The notes under the pieces were generated by a model. The model saw nothing but the letters and a program-made list of their open reading frames with translations, did not search any database and was not told where the DNA came from. From Desulfobulbus propionicus (GTDB taxonomy: Bacteria; Desulfobacterota; Dissulfuribacteria; Dissulfuribacterales; DYOW01): DNA of 37,962 nucleotides. Of the stretch, positions 8,933-17,665 are shown one piece after another. The first letter of the stretch is position 1, and every line of letters starts with the position of its first letter. The translations under genes and the position numbers were made by a program. The stretch spans positions 1 through 37,962 of the forward strand of contig DYOW01000014.1 of assembly GCA_020720325.1 (NCBI GenBank). The letters run 5' to 3'.

Positions 8933-9928
8933 TTGCAACATACTGCTTTTGCGACTATTTCTTTAAGAAGGCTTGACATATCTCCTCCACTTATCCTTGC
9001 GCCCATGGCAGGACTTACACATTCTGCTTTAAGATGTCTGATATTAAAATTTGGCGGGGTTGGCCTATTGACAACTGAAATGCTCTCCGCAAAAGGCTTG
9101 CCCAATGATAATCCCAAAATATCGCCGTTTCTAATAAGAAAACCCCATGAAAAACCACTGAGCCACCAGCTTCTTATCAGAAACTCCAATGAAATAATCC
9201 CTGCCATTGAAAAACTGCATTTATTACAGGCTGATTCTATTGACATAAATATGGGTTGCCCCGCGCCTGATGTAAAAAGAACAGGAGGGGGTTGCTCGCT
9301 AATGGATGATATTGAAAAATCATTAAATTTTGTAAAAATAGCAAGAAAAACAACTAATTTGCCTTTGACTGCCAAGATAAGGCTTGGAAAGGAATTAAAT
9401 GAACAAAAACTCATGAATTTCTGCAAAGGTCTTGAAAATGAGGGAATAGATATGCTGACTGTTCATGCAAGGCTTGCCCATGAATCCTTTGACAGAATGC
9501 CAAGATGGGATTGGATAGCACGGGTAAAATCATGGCTAAAAATTCCTGTTATAGCAAATGGCGGGATTTTATCCGTTGAAGACGCAGCAAAATGCCTTAA
9601 AATTTCAGGAGCGGACGGTTTGATGGTGGGAAGGGCGGCTGCGATGAAACCCTGGATTTTCAGGGATATTTCAAGGGAAATTTACGGAATTTCAAATTAC
9701 GCAGAGATCAGCGCTTTTAAGTTAAGTGAGATATACGGCTTTTTTGCCAGTGAATTAACTGAAAATTTTCCCCCAGAGAGACAGCTTGGAAGATTAAAGG
9801 AATTTACGCATTATTTCAGCAGGAATTTTCATTTTGGACACGTGCTTGCAATGAAGGCGCAATCTGCATTGACAGTCAAAGAGGCTTTGGAGAGGGCAGA
9901 TGAGTTTTTTGCCGGATGCGCCAAATGA
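8933..9928 (+). CDS. dusB: tRNA-dihydrouridine synthase (Dus family, DusB-like)
   Basis: FMN-dependent, NAD(P)H-using enzyme that reduces uridine to dihydrouridine in the tRNA D-loop. The TIM barrel opens with LAPMAGLTHSALR. The catalytic Cys is in INMGCPAPDVKR, followed by TGGGCSLM where many relatives have a GAG(S/A)ALL-type sequence. The phosphate-binding GADGLMVGRAA and the C-terminal helical domain (RQLGRLKEFTHYF) are also present. Translation begins at TTG with AGGA upstream, 5 bases after the cyclase stop. At 331 aa it is normal length. Assignment to DusB over other Dus subgroups is by general resemblance only. Confidence 0.88.
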   Translation: MQHTAFATISLRRLDISPPLILAPMAGLTHSALRCLILKFGGVGLLTTEMLSAKGLPNDNPKISPFLIRKPHEKPLSHQLLIRNSNEIIPAIEKLHLLQADSIDINMGCPAPDVKRTGGGCSLMDDIEKSLNFVKIARKTTNLPLTAKIRLGKELNEQKLMNFCKGLENEGIDMLTVHARLAHESFDRMPRWDWIARVKSWLKIPVIANGGILSVEDAAKCLKISGADGLMVGRAAAMKPWIFRDISREIYGISNYAEISAFKLSEIYGFFASELTENFPPERQLGRLKEFTHYFSRNFHFGHVLAMKAQSALTVKEALERADEFFAGCAK

Positions 9929-9979
9929 TTAAATCGTTTTTGTTTTTATAAAAATAAAAAATGGATTTTAATTATTATC

Positions 9980-11176
9980 TTAATTGCAGATTTTAGCTAA
10001 TTTTTCAAGAATATTTGCGAATTTATTCTCTTTTTCATCGTAAAACAGTTCTTTTTGCATAAATACCATATCAGCTACAACAGCTGGTTTTTCATTTTGT
10101 TCAGAAAAAATAAGGATAATCTTTCCTTTGTAAATGACATTCAGATTATGCGGAAGTTTATTCTTTGATGTGTCAATTATTAATATATCGTATTTACTGA
10201 TTAAATCAGCTAACCTATCAGAGTTATCCATGAAAAAACATTTAAAACCTTCTCTTTCAGCAATATTTGAAGTTTTTTGGTTATAGAATAAAAAATTTAC
10301 AGGCCAGCTTATTTTTTCAATTATCCTGTGGGCAAGATTTATATTGTTTTTCAGTTCATCAAAACGGTTTTTTTCAGATATATCCGTTATAAATAAAACT
10401 TTTTTCTCGTTTTCTATTAAAGCCCTTTGTTTTACATGGCTGTTAATATCCGTTAAATAAGGCTTTTCTTTTAGTAATTTTGCGATATTTAGAAGATTAA
10501 ATTCATTGCCCTTTGTTTTTAGCTCATCATAAAGGGTATTCATAAAAATAAGGTCAGCAAATGTGTCAACGGAAAAACGGTGTTTTCTCAGATAATATTC
10601 TTCAGGGAGCGCCACCTCCTTAAAGGTAAATAATTCTGGATTTAAGAATATCACAGGGAACTGATGCTCCTTAAGTTCAGGTCTGTTTGCAAGGTCATCT
10701 GCTCTTTGCCACGCCTGCAATCTCGATATTATAATGCCTTCGGTAAGTGGATGATTGCCGGCTTTATCTGGATTAACCCTTATTACCTCGCTTTCAGGAT
10801 TATTTTTTAATTCTTTTATCATAAAATCAAGCATTTCAGATGAAATAACAGGACAATCAGCGCTTATCATAACGCAAATTTCTGCTTTATGATGTTCGCC
10901 AGCCTTTCTTAGCCTTGTTGTAAGCTGGTTAACATCGCCTTCATACCAAAAACATGATATATCATGAGATTTTGCATATTTCCTTAAGGGTTCATTTGCA
11001 TTTTCAGAAGCAGTGGTTATGACAATTTCATCAATTTCAGTGGATTTTTTTAGCTCATCAACAATCCAGTCAAGTATGGTCTTATGTCCTATAAATCTTA
11101 ATTGTTTGGCAGGAAGACGGCTGGAACTGAGCCTTGCCACGACAAAAGCGATGGTTTTATTATTTAATGATGACAT
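9980..11176 (-). CDS. SpsF/NeuA-like cytidylyltransferase with extra C-terminal domain
   Basis: The N-terminal 235 residues are a nucleotidyltransferase: IAFVVARLSSSRLPAKQLRF is the SpsF/CMP-sugar synthetase nucleotide loop, followed by ISADCPVIS with its metal-site Asp. Such enzymes activate sugars, often nonulosonic acids or related surface sugars, with CTP. Residues about 245-398 form a second Rossmann-like region (KKVLFITD, then ISKYDILIIDTS) faintly like the N-terminal half of PseG/GT-B proteins, but it lacks a clear catalytic motif. A fused or degenerate PseG-like domain would fit the pseI gene elsewhere in the window. This is the last gene of the minus-strand modification island and converges on dusB. 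No good ribosome site is seen before the ATG. Confidence 0.7.
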   Translation of the reverse strand: MSSLNNKTIAFVVARLSSSRLPAKQLRFIGHKTILDWIVDELKKSTEIDEIVITTASENANEPLRKYAKSHDISCFWYEGDVNQLTTRLRKAGEHHKAEICVMISADCPVISSEMLDFMIKELKNNPESEVIRVNPDKAGNHPLTEGIIISRLQAWQRADDLANRPELKEHQFPVIFLNPELFTFKEVALPEEYYLRKHRFSVDTFADLIFMNTLYDELKTKGNEFNLLNIAKLLKEKPYLTDINSHVKQRALIENEKKVLFITDISEKNRFDELKNNINLAHRIIEKISWPVNFLFYNQKTSNIAEREGFKCFFMDNSDRLADLISKYDILIIDTSKNKLPHNLNVIYKGKIILIFSEQNEKPAVVADMVFMQKELFYDEKENKFANILEKLAKICN

Positions 11177-11440
11177 TTTTAATTGTGATAGAGTTTTATT
11201 TATTAATAATCTTAGATTTTATCACATTTTATAATAAAAAACAGCTATCCATGTTAAAATTAAAAAGAGGAACAGTGATATTGCTCCTTATCTCCCTCTG
11301 CAAGTCTCAATAATTAAAAATATTGATTATTTTGCAGTTATATTTAATAATGAGCTTAAAGTTCCGTTATTTGCCTTGTTGCTTAAACTTTCAAATAATT
11401 TTGTCAAATATGAATTCATCATATCACTTGACTTAACACT

Positions 11441-11557
11441 TAAGGCAACCTCTAAAAATTAGATTGCTTTGCAACAATGTTTCTCGCAATGACAATGTCA
11501 GTCATTGCGAAAGGTAGCGAAGCAATCTCAAAATACATATTTTTAGAGCTACCCTTA
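11441..11557. repeat. 117-bp MITE-like inverted-repeat element
   Basis: The outer arms TAAGGCAACCTCTAAAAAT and ATTTTTAGAGCTACCCTTA pair with few mismatches. An inner pair, AGATTGCTTTGC and the complement of GCGAAGCAATCT, continues the stem, and the centre contains GCAATGACAATGTCAGTCATTGC. The whole element could fold into one long hairpin. The motif GATTGCTTCGC with CGCAATGAC is familiar from dispersed non-coding repeats of many bacteria. No coding capacity is seen. Confidence 0.65.
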
Positions 11558-11640
11558 ATATTTTTTTTATTAATACATACAAAAGTAAAGCCATAAACAA
11601 ATTATTTTCAGGAAAAAATTCCTTGCCTTCATATTTTTTT

Positions 11641-11708
11641 GTCTGAATCAGGATTTTCTGGATTAAAAGATAAACAGAATGAGATGGGGATTAATATCCT
11701 GTAAATCT
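11641..11708. repeat. Degenerate GAATCAGGATT-type dispersed repeat
   Basis: GTCTGAATCAGGATTTTCTG followed by GGATTAA and AATATCCTGTAAATCT resembles a common bacterial intergenic repeat with GTCTGAATCAGGATT at one end and AATCCTGTAAATC near the other. Only one copy is visible here, so identification is from memory of the motif, not from repetition within the window. Confidence 0.3.
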
Positions 11709-11774
11709 AAAAATACTGTGTATCCTGCAATTATAAATGGCTTTTCTAAGAAGGCCTTAATAACTTAAAACTTC

Positions 11775-12713
11775 CTACACACTCTTTATTGAAAGATAAA
11801 AAAGCCTTTTCATCTCCTGTCTGCCCCGTGTCACGGTATTTAATACAAGGCCGCATACAAGACTTAAAAATGAAAGCACCATTAACCCTGAAACAAGTAT
11901 TGCCGTTGGAAATCTAGGCACAAGTCCGGTCTTAAAATATGTTATAAAAAGAGGGATTGAAAGCGCTATTGAAACAAAGGCAAAAAACAGACCCAGCAAG
12001 GCAAAAAACATTAATGGCCGTTCCTGCTCAAAAAATCTTATTATTGCAAGAAGAATCCTGATTCCGTCTTTGTAGGTGCTTAATTTGCTTACAGAGCCAG
12101 CGGGTCGGGATTTATAGGGGGTGGTCATCTCGCCGATTGGCATCCTTAAACTTAAGGCATGGACAGTAAGTTCTGTCTCGGTTTCAAAACCTGCTGCAAG
12201 GGACGGAAATGATTTGACAAATCTTTTGGAAAATACTCTGTAACCTGAAAGCATATCGCTTGTCGCCTTTCCAAAAAGATAAGTTGCGCAGCCAGTGAGC
12301 ATCATATTGCCAAATCTGTGGCCAGACCTGTATGCTGCCTGTTCCTCAGTGACTCTTGTTCCCACAAGCATATCAAGCTTTTCTGTTATTAGTTTTTCTA
12401 TCATTTTAGGAGCTGAAAAGGCATCATATGTGTCGTCTCCGTCAACCATTATGTATATGTCGGCGTCAACGTCCGAAAACATTCTTCTTACCACATTTCC
12501 CTTTCCCTGATGTGTCTCTGACCTTACCACTGCCCCTGCTTTTAAGGCAACTTCTTTTGTTTTGTCCTTTGAATTATTATCATAGACATAAACAGTTGCC
12601 GTTGGCAAAGCTTTTTTAAAATCCTTCACAACAGTTGCTATTGCAACTTCTTCGTTATAACATGGTATAATAACAGCTATTTCGTATTTGCTGAAATCAA
12701 TTATATTATTCAT
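11775..12713 (-). CDS. GtrB/DPM-like family 2 glycosyltransferase with two C-terminal TM helices
   Basis: Likely transfers a sugar from a nucleotide donor to polyprenyl phosphate on the inner face of the membrane. The GT-A domain begins IAVIIPCYNEE, with YVYDNNSKDKT and the metal-binding VDGDDTYD motif; ETHQGKGNVVRRMF is typical of dolichol-phosphate mannose synthase-like enzymes. Two hydrophobic helices (about 230-255 and 270-295) anchor the C-terminus. The gene overlaps the 3' end of the upstream GT-C-like gene by 4 bases. Such a pair commonly works as lipid-linked sugar maker plus integral-membrane transferase. The sugar is not identifiable. Confidence 0.85.
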   Translation of the reverse strand: MNNIIDFSKYEIAVIIPCYNEEVAIATVVKDFKKALPTATVYVYDNNSKDKTKEVALKAGAVVRSETHQGKGNVVRRMFSDVDADIYIMVDGDDTYDAFSAPKMIEKLITEKLDMLVGTRVTEEQAAYRSGHRFGNMMLTGCATYLFGKATSDMLSGYRVFSKRFVKSFPSLAAGFETETELTVHALSLRMPIGEMTTPYKSRPAGSVSKLSTYKDGIRILLAIIRFFEQERPLMFFALLGLFFAFVSIALSIPLFITYFKTGLVPRFPTAILVSGLMVLSFLSLVCGLVLNTVTRGRQEMKRLFYLSIKSV

Positions 12714-14407
12714 TTTTTATAAACCTTGCAGAAATTAAAATGTCTTTGGTTTTTATTATCTCTTTCATCAATATAGAAATCTATTTTGGGTCTGAATTTT
12801 TCACAGCTTGATTTATCAATCTTTAAGTTATAGGCATTAAGCACATCAAGAGTGAGTTCTTTTTCAAGATAGAAAAATATTACATATAAATCTCCTTTAT
12901 GCTTGTTTATTTTTGATTTCATCATCAAATCAAAACCGTTTGGATTATTTTTAGGCCCGGTAAAAAATCCCTGAAGTCTTATGAAAGGTATTTCTTTTGG
13001 GAAAAAGGGAATTATATATGAATCAGGCTCAGAGCCTGCCATTAATATCATGGTTTCTTTGGGTTTCTCTATATATGGAGTAACCACGCCGAAATATTCA
13101 TCTGTCCATTTTGTTCTGCCCCAGTTGGCTGGTTTTATTGTGATAAGAATTAATAAGATTAATATAATGCCTGCAATTCTTCCATATTTGATGTGCATGG
13201 GATTTAAACGGGATGAGAAATAGTCAAGAATAAGCCATATAGCAATGGGCGCGATCATCTCAAAAAGCACAAGATACCTGTAAATTCCAAACATTTTAAG
13301 CCAGAAAAAATAGGTTACTGCGCCAAATATAAAAAATCCAAGCCACAGCCACTGTTTCCCTGCATCAACAAGCGGGTAGGTTCTGATTTTTTTAGAAAAA
13401 AACCTGACAGGCAATAAAATAGCTGCAATGATCAGCAGTGTGTATAAAACTGCAAATCTGATGTCTCTGAAAGGTATTTCTCCCACCTCCATTGGATTAA
13501 ATGTCCAGATAAAGGGCAAAAAAAGCCATTCCCAGATGTTTTCAGGGATAAACCTTATATCCCTGTAATGGGCGATGCTTCCCATCTGAGACTTAAATAT
13601 ATGATTAAAATAAGGGAAAAACGGATTTCCAAATCGTGTCCACATCTCATAAAGCCAATATCCTCCGGAGATAATAATGCCTCCGATAACACCAATTCCA
13701 AATATAAAGGCTTTCCATGTTCCAAGCCAGAAATTCCATTTTTGATCATTTCTTTTAAGGGCATAATGTGAAAGACAAAGCCCCATGCAAAAAATCACTG
13801 ATGTCTGCTTAAAACCTGCGGAAATACCAGCAAGAATGCCGGCGCAAAATGTAAAAAAATCATAAAATTTGGGACTTTCATAGATTCTTTTGTTGATTTC
13901 AAGGGTGATAAGAAATGAAGATAATACAAAAAGGCTTAAAATATTGTCGCTAAACATTGTTCCTATCTCGCCAAAATGCCCGCCCCCCAGAATGCCTGCA
14001 ATGGAAAGCCCCGCGGCAATAAAAAATGCCTTTTTATCATCTCTTTCAAGAATAAGCCTTTTTGCAATAAAATAAGTGATAAGGATATTTACGCCCTGAA
14101 TTGTTCCAAGAATAAATGATACAAGAATTGGCTTCAGGTAGGTTGCCATGTAATAGAAAGGCACATAGAGCAAAGGATTATAAAAATTTGGGGTATGTGC
14201 AGGCACAATATCAAAACCCATTCTGTCATTTAAGAGAGAATAGGGAATATAATAGTGATAATTTCTCAGGTCCCAGTTGATGTCCTGTCCAAGAATAATT
14301 GCAACTAATCCCACAAAGAATGGAGCAAGAATAAAAAATAGCTTCTTCATCAGTTTGAACTGATGATTAGTTATATTGCCTGTTAGGTTAATGACCTTGT
14401 TTGCCAT
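12710..14407 (-). CDS. Multi-pass membrane glycosyltransferase-like protein (GT-C type)
   Basis: A 565-aa protein with about ten or more hydrophobic helices and a first large loop carrying DINWDLRNYHYYIPYSLL. An acidic residue in the first extramembrane loop is typical of GT-C transferases that use lipid-linked sugars. The C-terminal 100 residues are soluble (DKSSCEKFRPKIDFYIDER). Its 4-base overlap with the GtrB/DPM-like gene suggests the two form a lipid-linked glycosylation step, with this protein moving the sugar to an acceptor on the outer face. I do not recognise the exact family, and the acceptor is unknown. Confidence 0.65.
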   Translation of the reverse strand: MANKVINLTGNITNHQFKLMKKLFFILAPFFVGLVAIILGQDINWDLRNYHYYIPYSLLNDRMGFDIVPAHTPNFYNPLLYVPFYYMATYLKPILVSFILGTIQGVNILITYFIAKRLILERDDKKAFFIAAGLSIAGILGGGHFGEIGTMFSDNILSLFVLSSFLITLEINKRIYESPKFYDFFTFCAGILAGISAGFKQTSVIFCMGLCLSHYALKRNDQKWNFWLGTWKAFIFGIGVIGGIIISGGYWLYEMWTRFGNPFFPYFNHIFKSQMGSIAHYRDIRFIPENIWEWLFLPFIWTFNPMEVGEIPFRDIRFAVLYTLLIIAAILLPVRFFSKKIRTYPLVDAGKQWLWLGFFIFGAVTYFFWLKMFGIYRYLVLFEMIAPIAIWLILDYFSSRLNPMHIKYGRIAGIILILLILITIKPANWGRTKWTDEYFGVVTPYIEKPKETMILMAGSEPDSYIIPFFPKEIPFIRLQGFFTGPKNNPNGFDLMMKSKINKHKGDLYVIFFYLEKELTLDVLNAYNLKIDKSSCEKFRPKIDFYIDERDNKNQRHFNFCKVYKK

Positions 14408-14499
14408 AAATTATAGGAACTGATTTTATATTCTTTTTATTTTTTGTCAAAAGATTTTTTTGTGAGTGGGGTTTAATAAAAGTTTTCTGGAAAGATTTT

Positions 14500-15444
14500 T
14501 TAATCACATAGTGTAAATATCTGCTTAGGCTTGACAGGTGATTGTATTAGATACCAGATTCCAAGCTCGTGACATTCACTGCAAATAGACTGGCATCGTT
14601 TTTTAGCCGCAATTTCTTCAGTAGTAAGGTCAAAAATACTTCCTATTGAATAATCTTTATGACTTTTATCCACAAGGCAGCAGGTAAGAACATTGCATTC
14701 TTCATCAATATTTAAAAAATTAAATTGTGGACATGAAGATACAGGCAACCCGGAATTTCTCAATTCTTCTTTTTTTTCATTTATATGAAACAAAAATAAA
14801 TTTTGAGAGGCAAGTTTAAGCTTTTCGTAATCCATCTCGGAACAAAGATAATTTCGGTATTCCTCCCAGTCGGCAATGTACGCAAGCCCTGCATCCAGTA
14901 TTATACCGTTTTGTCTGGCAAATAATATTGCAGGTTCTATTTCATGCATATTAAACTGATAAATATGATATGATATTCTTGCTATGCCTCTAAAACCGCA
15001 TTGCCTGAAATTCTGCATCATATTTGTGATATTTGATATTATTTTCTCAAAATTAAAACCATGCGCTCTTGAATAAGATTTCTGACTGAAACCTGACATG
15101 GATATTATAATTTCTCTCAGATTTCTAAGAGCTAAAGGTTGGTCAAAAAAAACAGGTCTTGACGCATTGGTGCTTAAGCCAAAAGACAGTTCTTTTTTAT
15201 TTAATATTTCAACTATTTCCTTGAACTGAGGATGCAAAAAAGGCTCTCCCCAGCTAAACAGTTTTATAACAGTCTGAGGGCTTAGCAAACCGATTTCCTG
15301 TAAACGGTCGAGGGCTTTTTCAAAAAGCTCAGGCTTAATAAATCCACCTGTGTCAATATGCTGCCTATTTTTTCTGCCTGTTGCACACCAGGGACAAAGA
15401 GCATTGCATTTACCTGAAATTTCAAAATATATTATGGGATACAT
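14500..15444 (-). CDS. Radical SAM/SPASM-type enzyme
   Basis: The N-terminal C13-x3-C17-x2-C20 (GKCNALCPWC) binds the SAM-cleaving 4Fe-4S cluster. The C-terminal Cys-rich tail (SSCPQF, EECNVLTCC, KRCQSICSEC) looks like a SPASM or twitch region holding extra clusters. Members modify peptides, sugars or cofactors by radical chemistry. Lying between the GT-C-like and methyltransferase genes suggests a sugar or glycoprotein modification, which is inference. The start lies inside the first conserved strand (MYPIIYFEISGKC), so it cannot be far wrong. A 55-base gap separates its start from the FkbM-like gene upstream. Confidence 0.8.
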   Translation of the reverse strand: MYPIIYFEISGKCNALCPWCATGRKNRQHIDTGGFIKPELFEKALDRLQEIGLLSPQTVIKLFSWGEPFLHPQFKEIVEILNKKELSFGLSTNASRPVFFDQPLALRNLREIIISMSGFSQKSYSRAHGFNFEKIISNITNMMQNFRQCGFRGIARISYHIYQFNMHEIEPAILFARQNGIILDAGLAYIADWEEYRNYLCSEMDYEKLKLASQNLFLFHINEKKEELRNSGLPVSSCPQFNFLNIDEECNVLTCCLVDKSHKDYSIGSIFDLTTEEIAAKKRCQSICSECHELGIWYLIQSPVKPKQIFTLCD

Positions 15445-15477
15445 TTTATTTTCCTCGATTTTTTCAATTATAAAAAT

Positions 15478-16482
15478 TTACTTATTTTCAAAAACTCCAA
15501 AATCACTCTGATGACCCGTTGGAAAGGCATTCCATACAGTGGAAAATTGATACCTGGCTGGGTTATAAAGATTTTCAGGGGTTAACGGCTCACAGAATTT
15601 GCCTGAAACCAAATCATTTCTTACATAAAAGGCATTTGAGCCGGTTATATTGGTTCCAACAAGCGCATAACCTTTTTTTTCAGCCATTATAGTCATTGAA
15701 GAAAGAGAAGCCCCGAAATAGGAAGTTCCGCTCCACTTGAATTCCGGGTTATATTTCATAATCCATTTTATTGGCGGGGGAAATTTTGCATTATATTCAA
15801 TGACAACAACCCTTGGTCTTAAATTTGCTATAGCCTCAAACACATAATAATCATTTCCGTCAATATCTATGGAAATAATATCTATTTCTTCTGGAAGAGC
15901 AAGCTCTGATATTATCTGATTTATATTCTCCCGTGAAACAAAGGCTTGGAATGCCCTTAGTTTTTCGGTTGATATTGCGGGCGCAAATTTACTCATAATG
16001 AAATTTATATTATTCTGGCTGCCATCAAGCCATACGCCTTCCCATCCCTGATTTAACAAAAGATGTGTATTATTTTCAAGTCCTATTTCCACGCCAAATT
16101 CAAAAAAAATCCTGTTTGTAGCTCCAATTCTGTTAAATATTTCATGTATTATTCCATCTTCTTCGTTTTGTGAAAAACACTTAAAACCATATTTTTCAAG
16201 TCTTAAGGTGTTATCATATTTCTTGTCAGATAAAATCTGATTAATATAAAATTGCTGTTGTGAAGCTGCTATATATCTGGAAAGCTGGTTATTTCTTGAA
16301 ATTTCATCCCTGAGATTAACCAGCAATCCCTCTGTTCTTATATTTGAAAAAAGTATAAAAACTTCCTGTGAAAGATAGCCTGCATTCATTAATTTGACAC
16401 ATTCCTTTTCTGCGGCGCTAAAATTGCCGGAAACATAAAAGTTCATGAGATTTGTGAACTCAGCCGGAAAATTTGTATTCAT
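15478..16482 (-). CDS. FkbM-like SAM-dependent methyltransferase, divergent
   Basis: Residues 1-110 are a helical region without a recognised domain. A class I methyltransferase-like fold follows: IFFEFGVEIGLENNTHLLL replaces the usual VxDIGAxxG loop, GVWLDGSQ is the second-strand acidic region, and DIISIDIDGNDYYVFEAI matches the FkbM DVEG(x)E core. RVVVIEYNAKFPPP is the next strand. The SAM loop is altered (FEFGVEIG), so activity should be tested rather than assumed. It sits 20 bases downstream of a conventional FkbM gene. The likely role is O-methylation of a glycan on flagellin or surface polysaccharide. Confidence 0.65.
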   Translation of the reverse strand: MNTNFPAEFTNLMNFYVSGNFSAAEKECVKLMNAGYLSQEVFILFSNIRTEGLLVNLRDEISRNNQLSRYIAASQQQFYINQILSDKKYDNTLRLEKYGFKCFSQNEEDGIIHEIFNRIGATNRIFFEFGVEIGLENNTHLLLNQGWEGVWLDGSQNNINFIMSKFAPAISTEKLRAFQAFVSRENINQIISELALPEEIDIISIDIDGNDYYVFEAIANLRPRVVVIEYNAKFPPPIKWIMKYNPEFKWSGTSYFGASLSSMTIMAEKKGYALVGTNITGSNAFYVRNDLVSGKFCEPLTPENLYNPARYQFSTVWNAFPTGHQSDFGVFENK

Positions 16483-16502
16483 GTTTGTTTAATCCTTTTA
16501 AG

Positions 16503-17270
16503 CTATATTTTTTGCATTCCCTGAACAGTGACATTTAATTCAGAAGGGATACAAAAATTGTTGATTGATACAATATTGCCAAATATGTTTTCTTGATTGC
16601 CATAATAATTATTGGGGTTAAATAAAGGCGGTGTATGAACATACATATTATAATTAAGACTTTTTATGGCATTTATAAGCGCGTCTGATTTTTCCCTTCT
16701 GTCGTTTTCAACGTACATAATAGGTCTGAATTGTTTTATTGTGTTTTCAGCGCCTTTGATGACATCAAACTCCATGCCTTCCACGTCAATCTTAATGAAA
16801 TGACAGCAAGAAAGATTTAACGAATCTATGGTGATAACCTCAACTTCTTCGCCTGATTCGCAATTTTGTATTGGAATACCACCGAAATTACCAAAATTTG
16901 AATAATTAATGGGAGGTATATTAATTTTTCCGTTTTCTTTGCCGACTGCCTTTTTTATACAATACACATTGGGCAAACTGTTAAGCGCCATATTGCCTGC
17001 AAGGGTTTGAAAAATAAGTCTTTGTGGCTCAAAGGCATAGACAAGACCGTGCGGGGCAACTGCCTTGGCAAAAAACAAGGTGAAAGTCCCGATATTTGCC
17101 CCTATGTCAAGGACAACAATATTGGGCTTCATTAAATTTCTAAATAGGTCAATCTCACCCTCTGAATATTCTCCGTATAATTCAAGACCTCTGCCAATAT
17201 AAATATCAAACTGGTTATATATAAGCAATCCGTGTTTTGTCTGTTTAAATTTATTAAATTGAGTGGTCAT
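16503..17270 (-). CDS. FkbM family methyltransferase
   Basis: SAM-dependent O-methyltransferase with a clear motif I, VVLDIGANIGTFTLFFAKA. It is followed by VYAFEPQ (motif II), an NxA-type central block and FIKIDVEGMEFDVIKGA, the FkbM signature, with YVENDRR after it. At 255 aa it is a complete single domain. It heads the methyltransferase pair, and glycan O-methylation is the commonest role for FkbM proteins in sugar clusters. Its target here is inferred only from neighbours. The short 124-base gap upstream and the DUF6922-like remnant beyond it mark a boundary between modification genes and small accessory genes. Confidence 0.88.
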   Translation of the reverse strand: MTTQFNKFKQTKHGLLIYNQFDIYIGRGLELYGEYSEGEIDLFRNLMKPNIVVLDIGANIGTFTLFFAKAVAPHGLVYAFEPQRLIFQTLAGNMALNSLPNVYCIKKAVGKENGKINIPPINYSNFGNFGGIPIQNCESGEEVEVITIDSLNLSCCHFIKIDVEGMEFDVIKGAENTIKQFRPIMYVENDRREKSDALINAIKSLNYNMYVHTPPLFNPNNYYGNQENIFGNIVSINNFCIPSELNVTVQGMQKI

Positions 17271-17394
17271 TTTTTTCCTTTTTATAAATTTACATTTTGT
17301 TAATGCAATAAAATATCTATTAATAAAAGCATTCCTGAAGAAACTGATTGTTTAATACCCATATATCCTCTTTCGGTATGCTATAATGTATAGA

Positions 17395-17619
17395 CTAGAA
17401 ATTTGTTGTTTTTTTATCTATGTTTTTTGAAAACTTTATTATGTCAACAATATCTTTTTTGGAATAATTAGATAGCAACCAGTTTATTTCCTTTTCACTT
17501 CCAAATTTTAGAATTCTATCTATGATAATCTTTTTATCTTTTAGCATATCCAATTCTTTAAAATTCATATCCCAAAAAAGATATGCCGGCAATATTTTTT
17601 TTATGTCTGTTATTCCCAT
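17395..17619 (-). CDS. DUF6922-like small protein, possibly truncated
   Basis: A 74-aa protein reading PAYLFWDMNFKELDMLKDKK, then an IIDRILKFGSEKEINWLL block and a SKNIDKKTTNF end. This is the pattern of small proteins often found beside nucleotidyltransferase-type toxins, which usually run on a few more residues after the K-T-x-N-F position. Here the stop falls directly after F, so the C-terminus may be clipped. No nucleotidyltransferase partner is adjacent; the next genes are a PIN toxin and its antitoxin. The function is unknown. Confidence 0.5.
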   Translation of the reverse strand: MGITDIKKILPAYLFWDMNFKELDMLKDKKIIIDRILKFGSEKEINWLLSNYSKKDIVDIIKFSKNIDKKTTNF

Positions 17620-17665
17620 ATCTTTGCGTCAATAAAAATAAATTTTACATAATTATTAGATTTTA

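Larger units (their letters stand above)
11177..11774. other. 598-base intergenic region with two repeat elements, no clear gene
   Basis: This gap separates the SpsF-like gene from the GT2 gene, both on the minus strand. It holds a 117-bp inverted-repeat element (11441-11557) and a GAATCAGGATT-type repeat (11641-11708). A 20-codon ORF at 11250-11312 (+), MLKLKRGTVILLLISLCKSQ, resembles a signal sequence. Another frame stays open to the edge of the inverted repeat, so a decayed gene is possible, but I cannot name one. The gap makes separate transcription of the SpsF-like gene likely. Confidence 0.5.

Noticed and set aside
9929-9979. Bidirectional terminator between dusB and the SpsF-like gene
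   Set aside because: TTTTTATAAAAA pairing is all A/T and too weak to call, though the position is suitable.
11250-11450. Possible small lipoprotein-like gene or pseudogene
   Set aside because: The ATG frame stops after 20 codons and the longer open frame has no start; no family is recognised.
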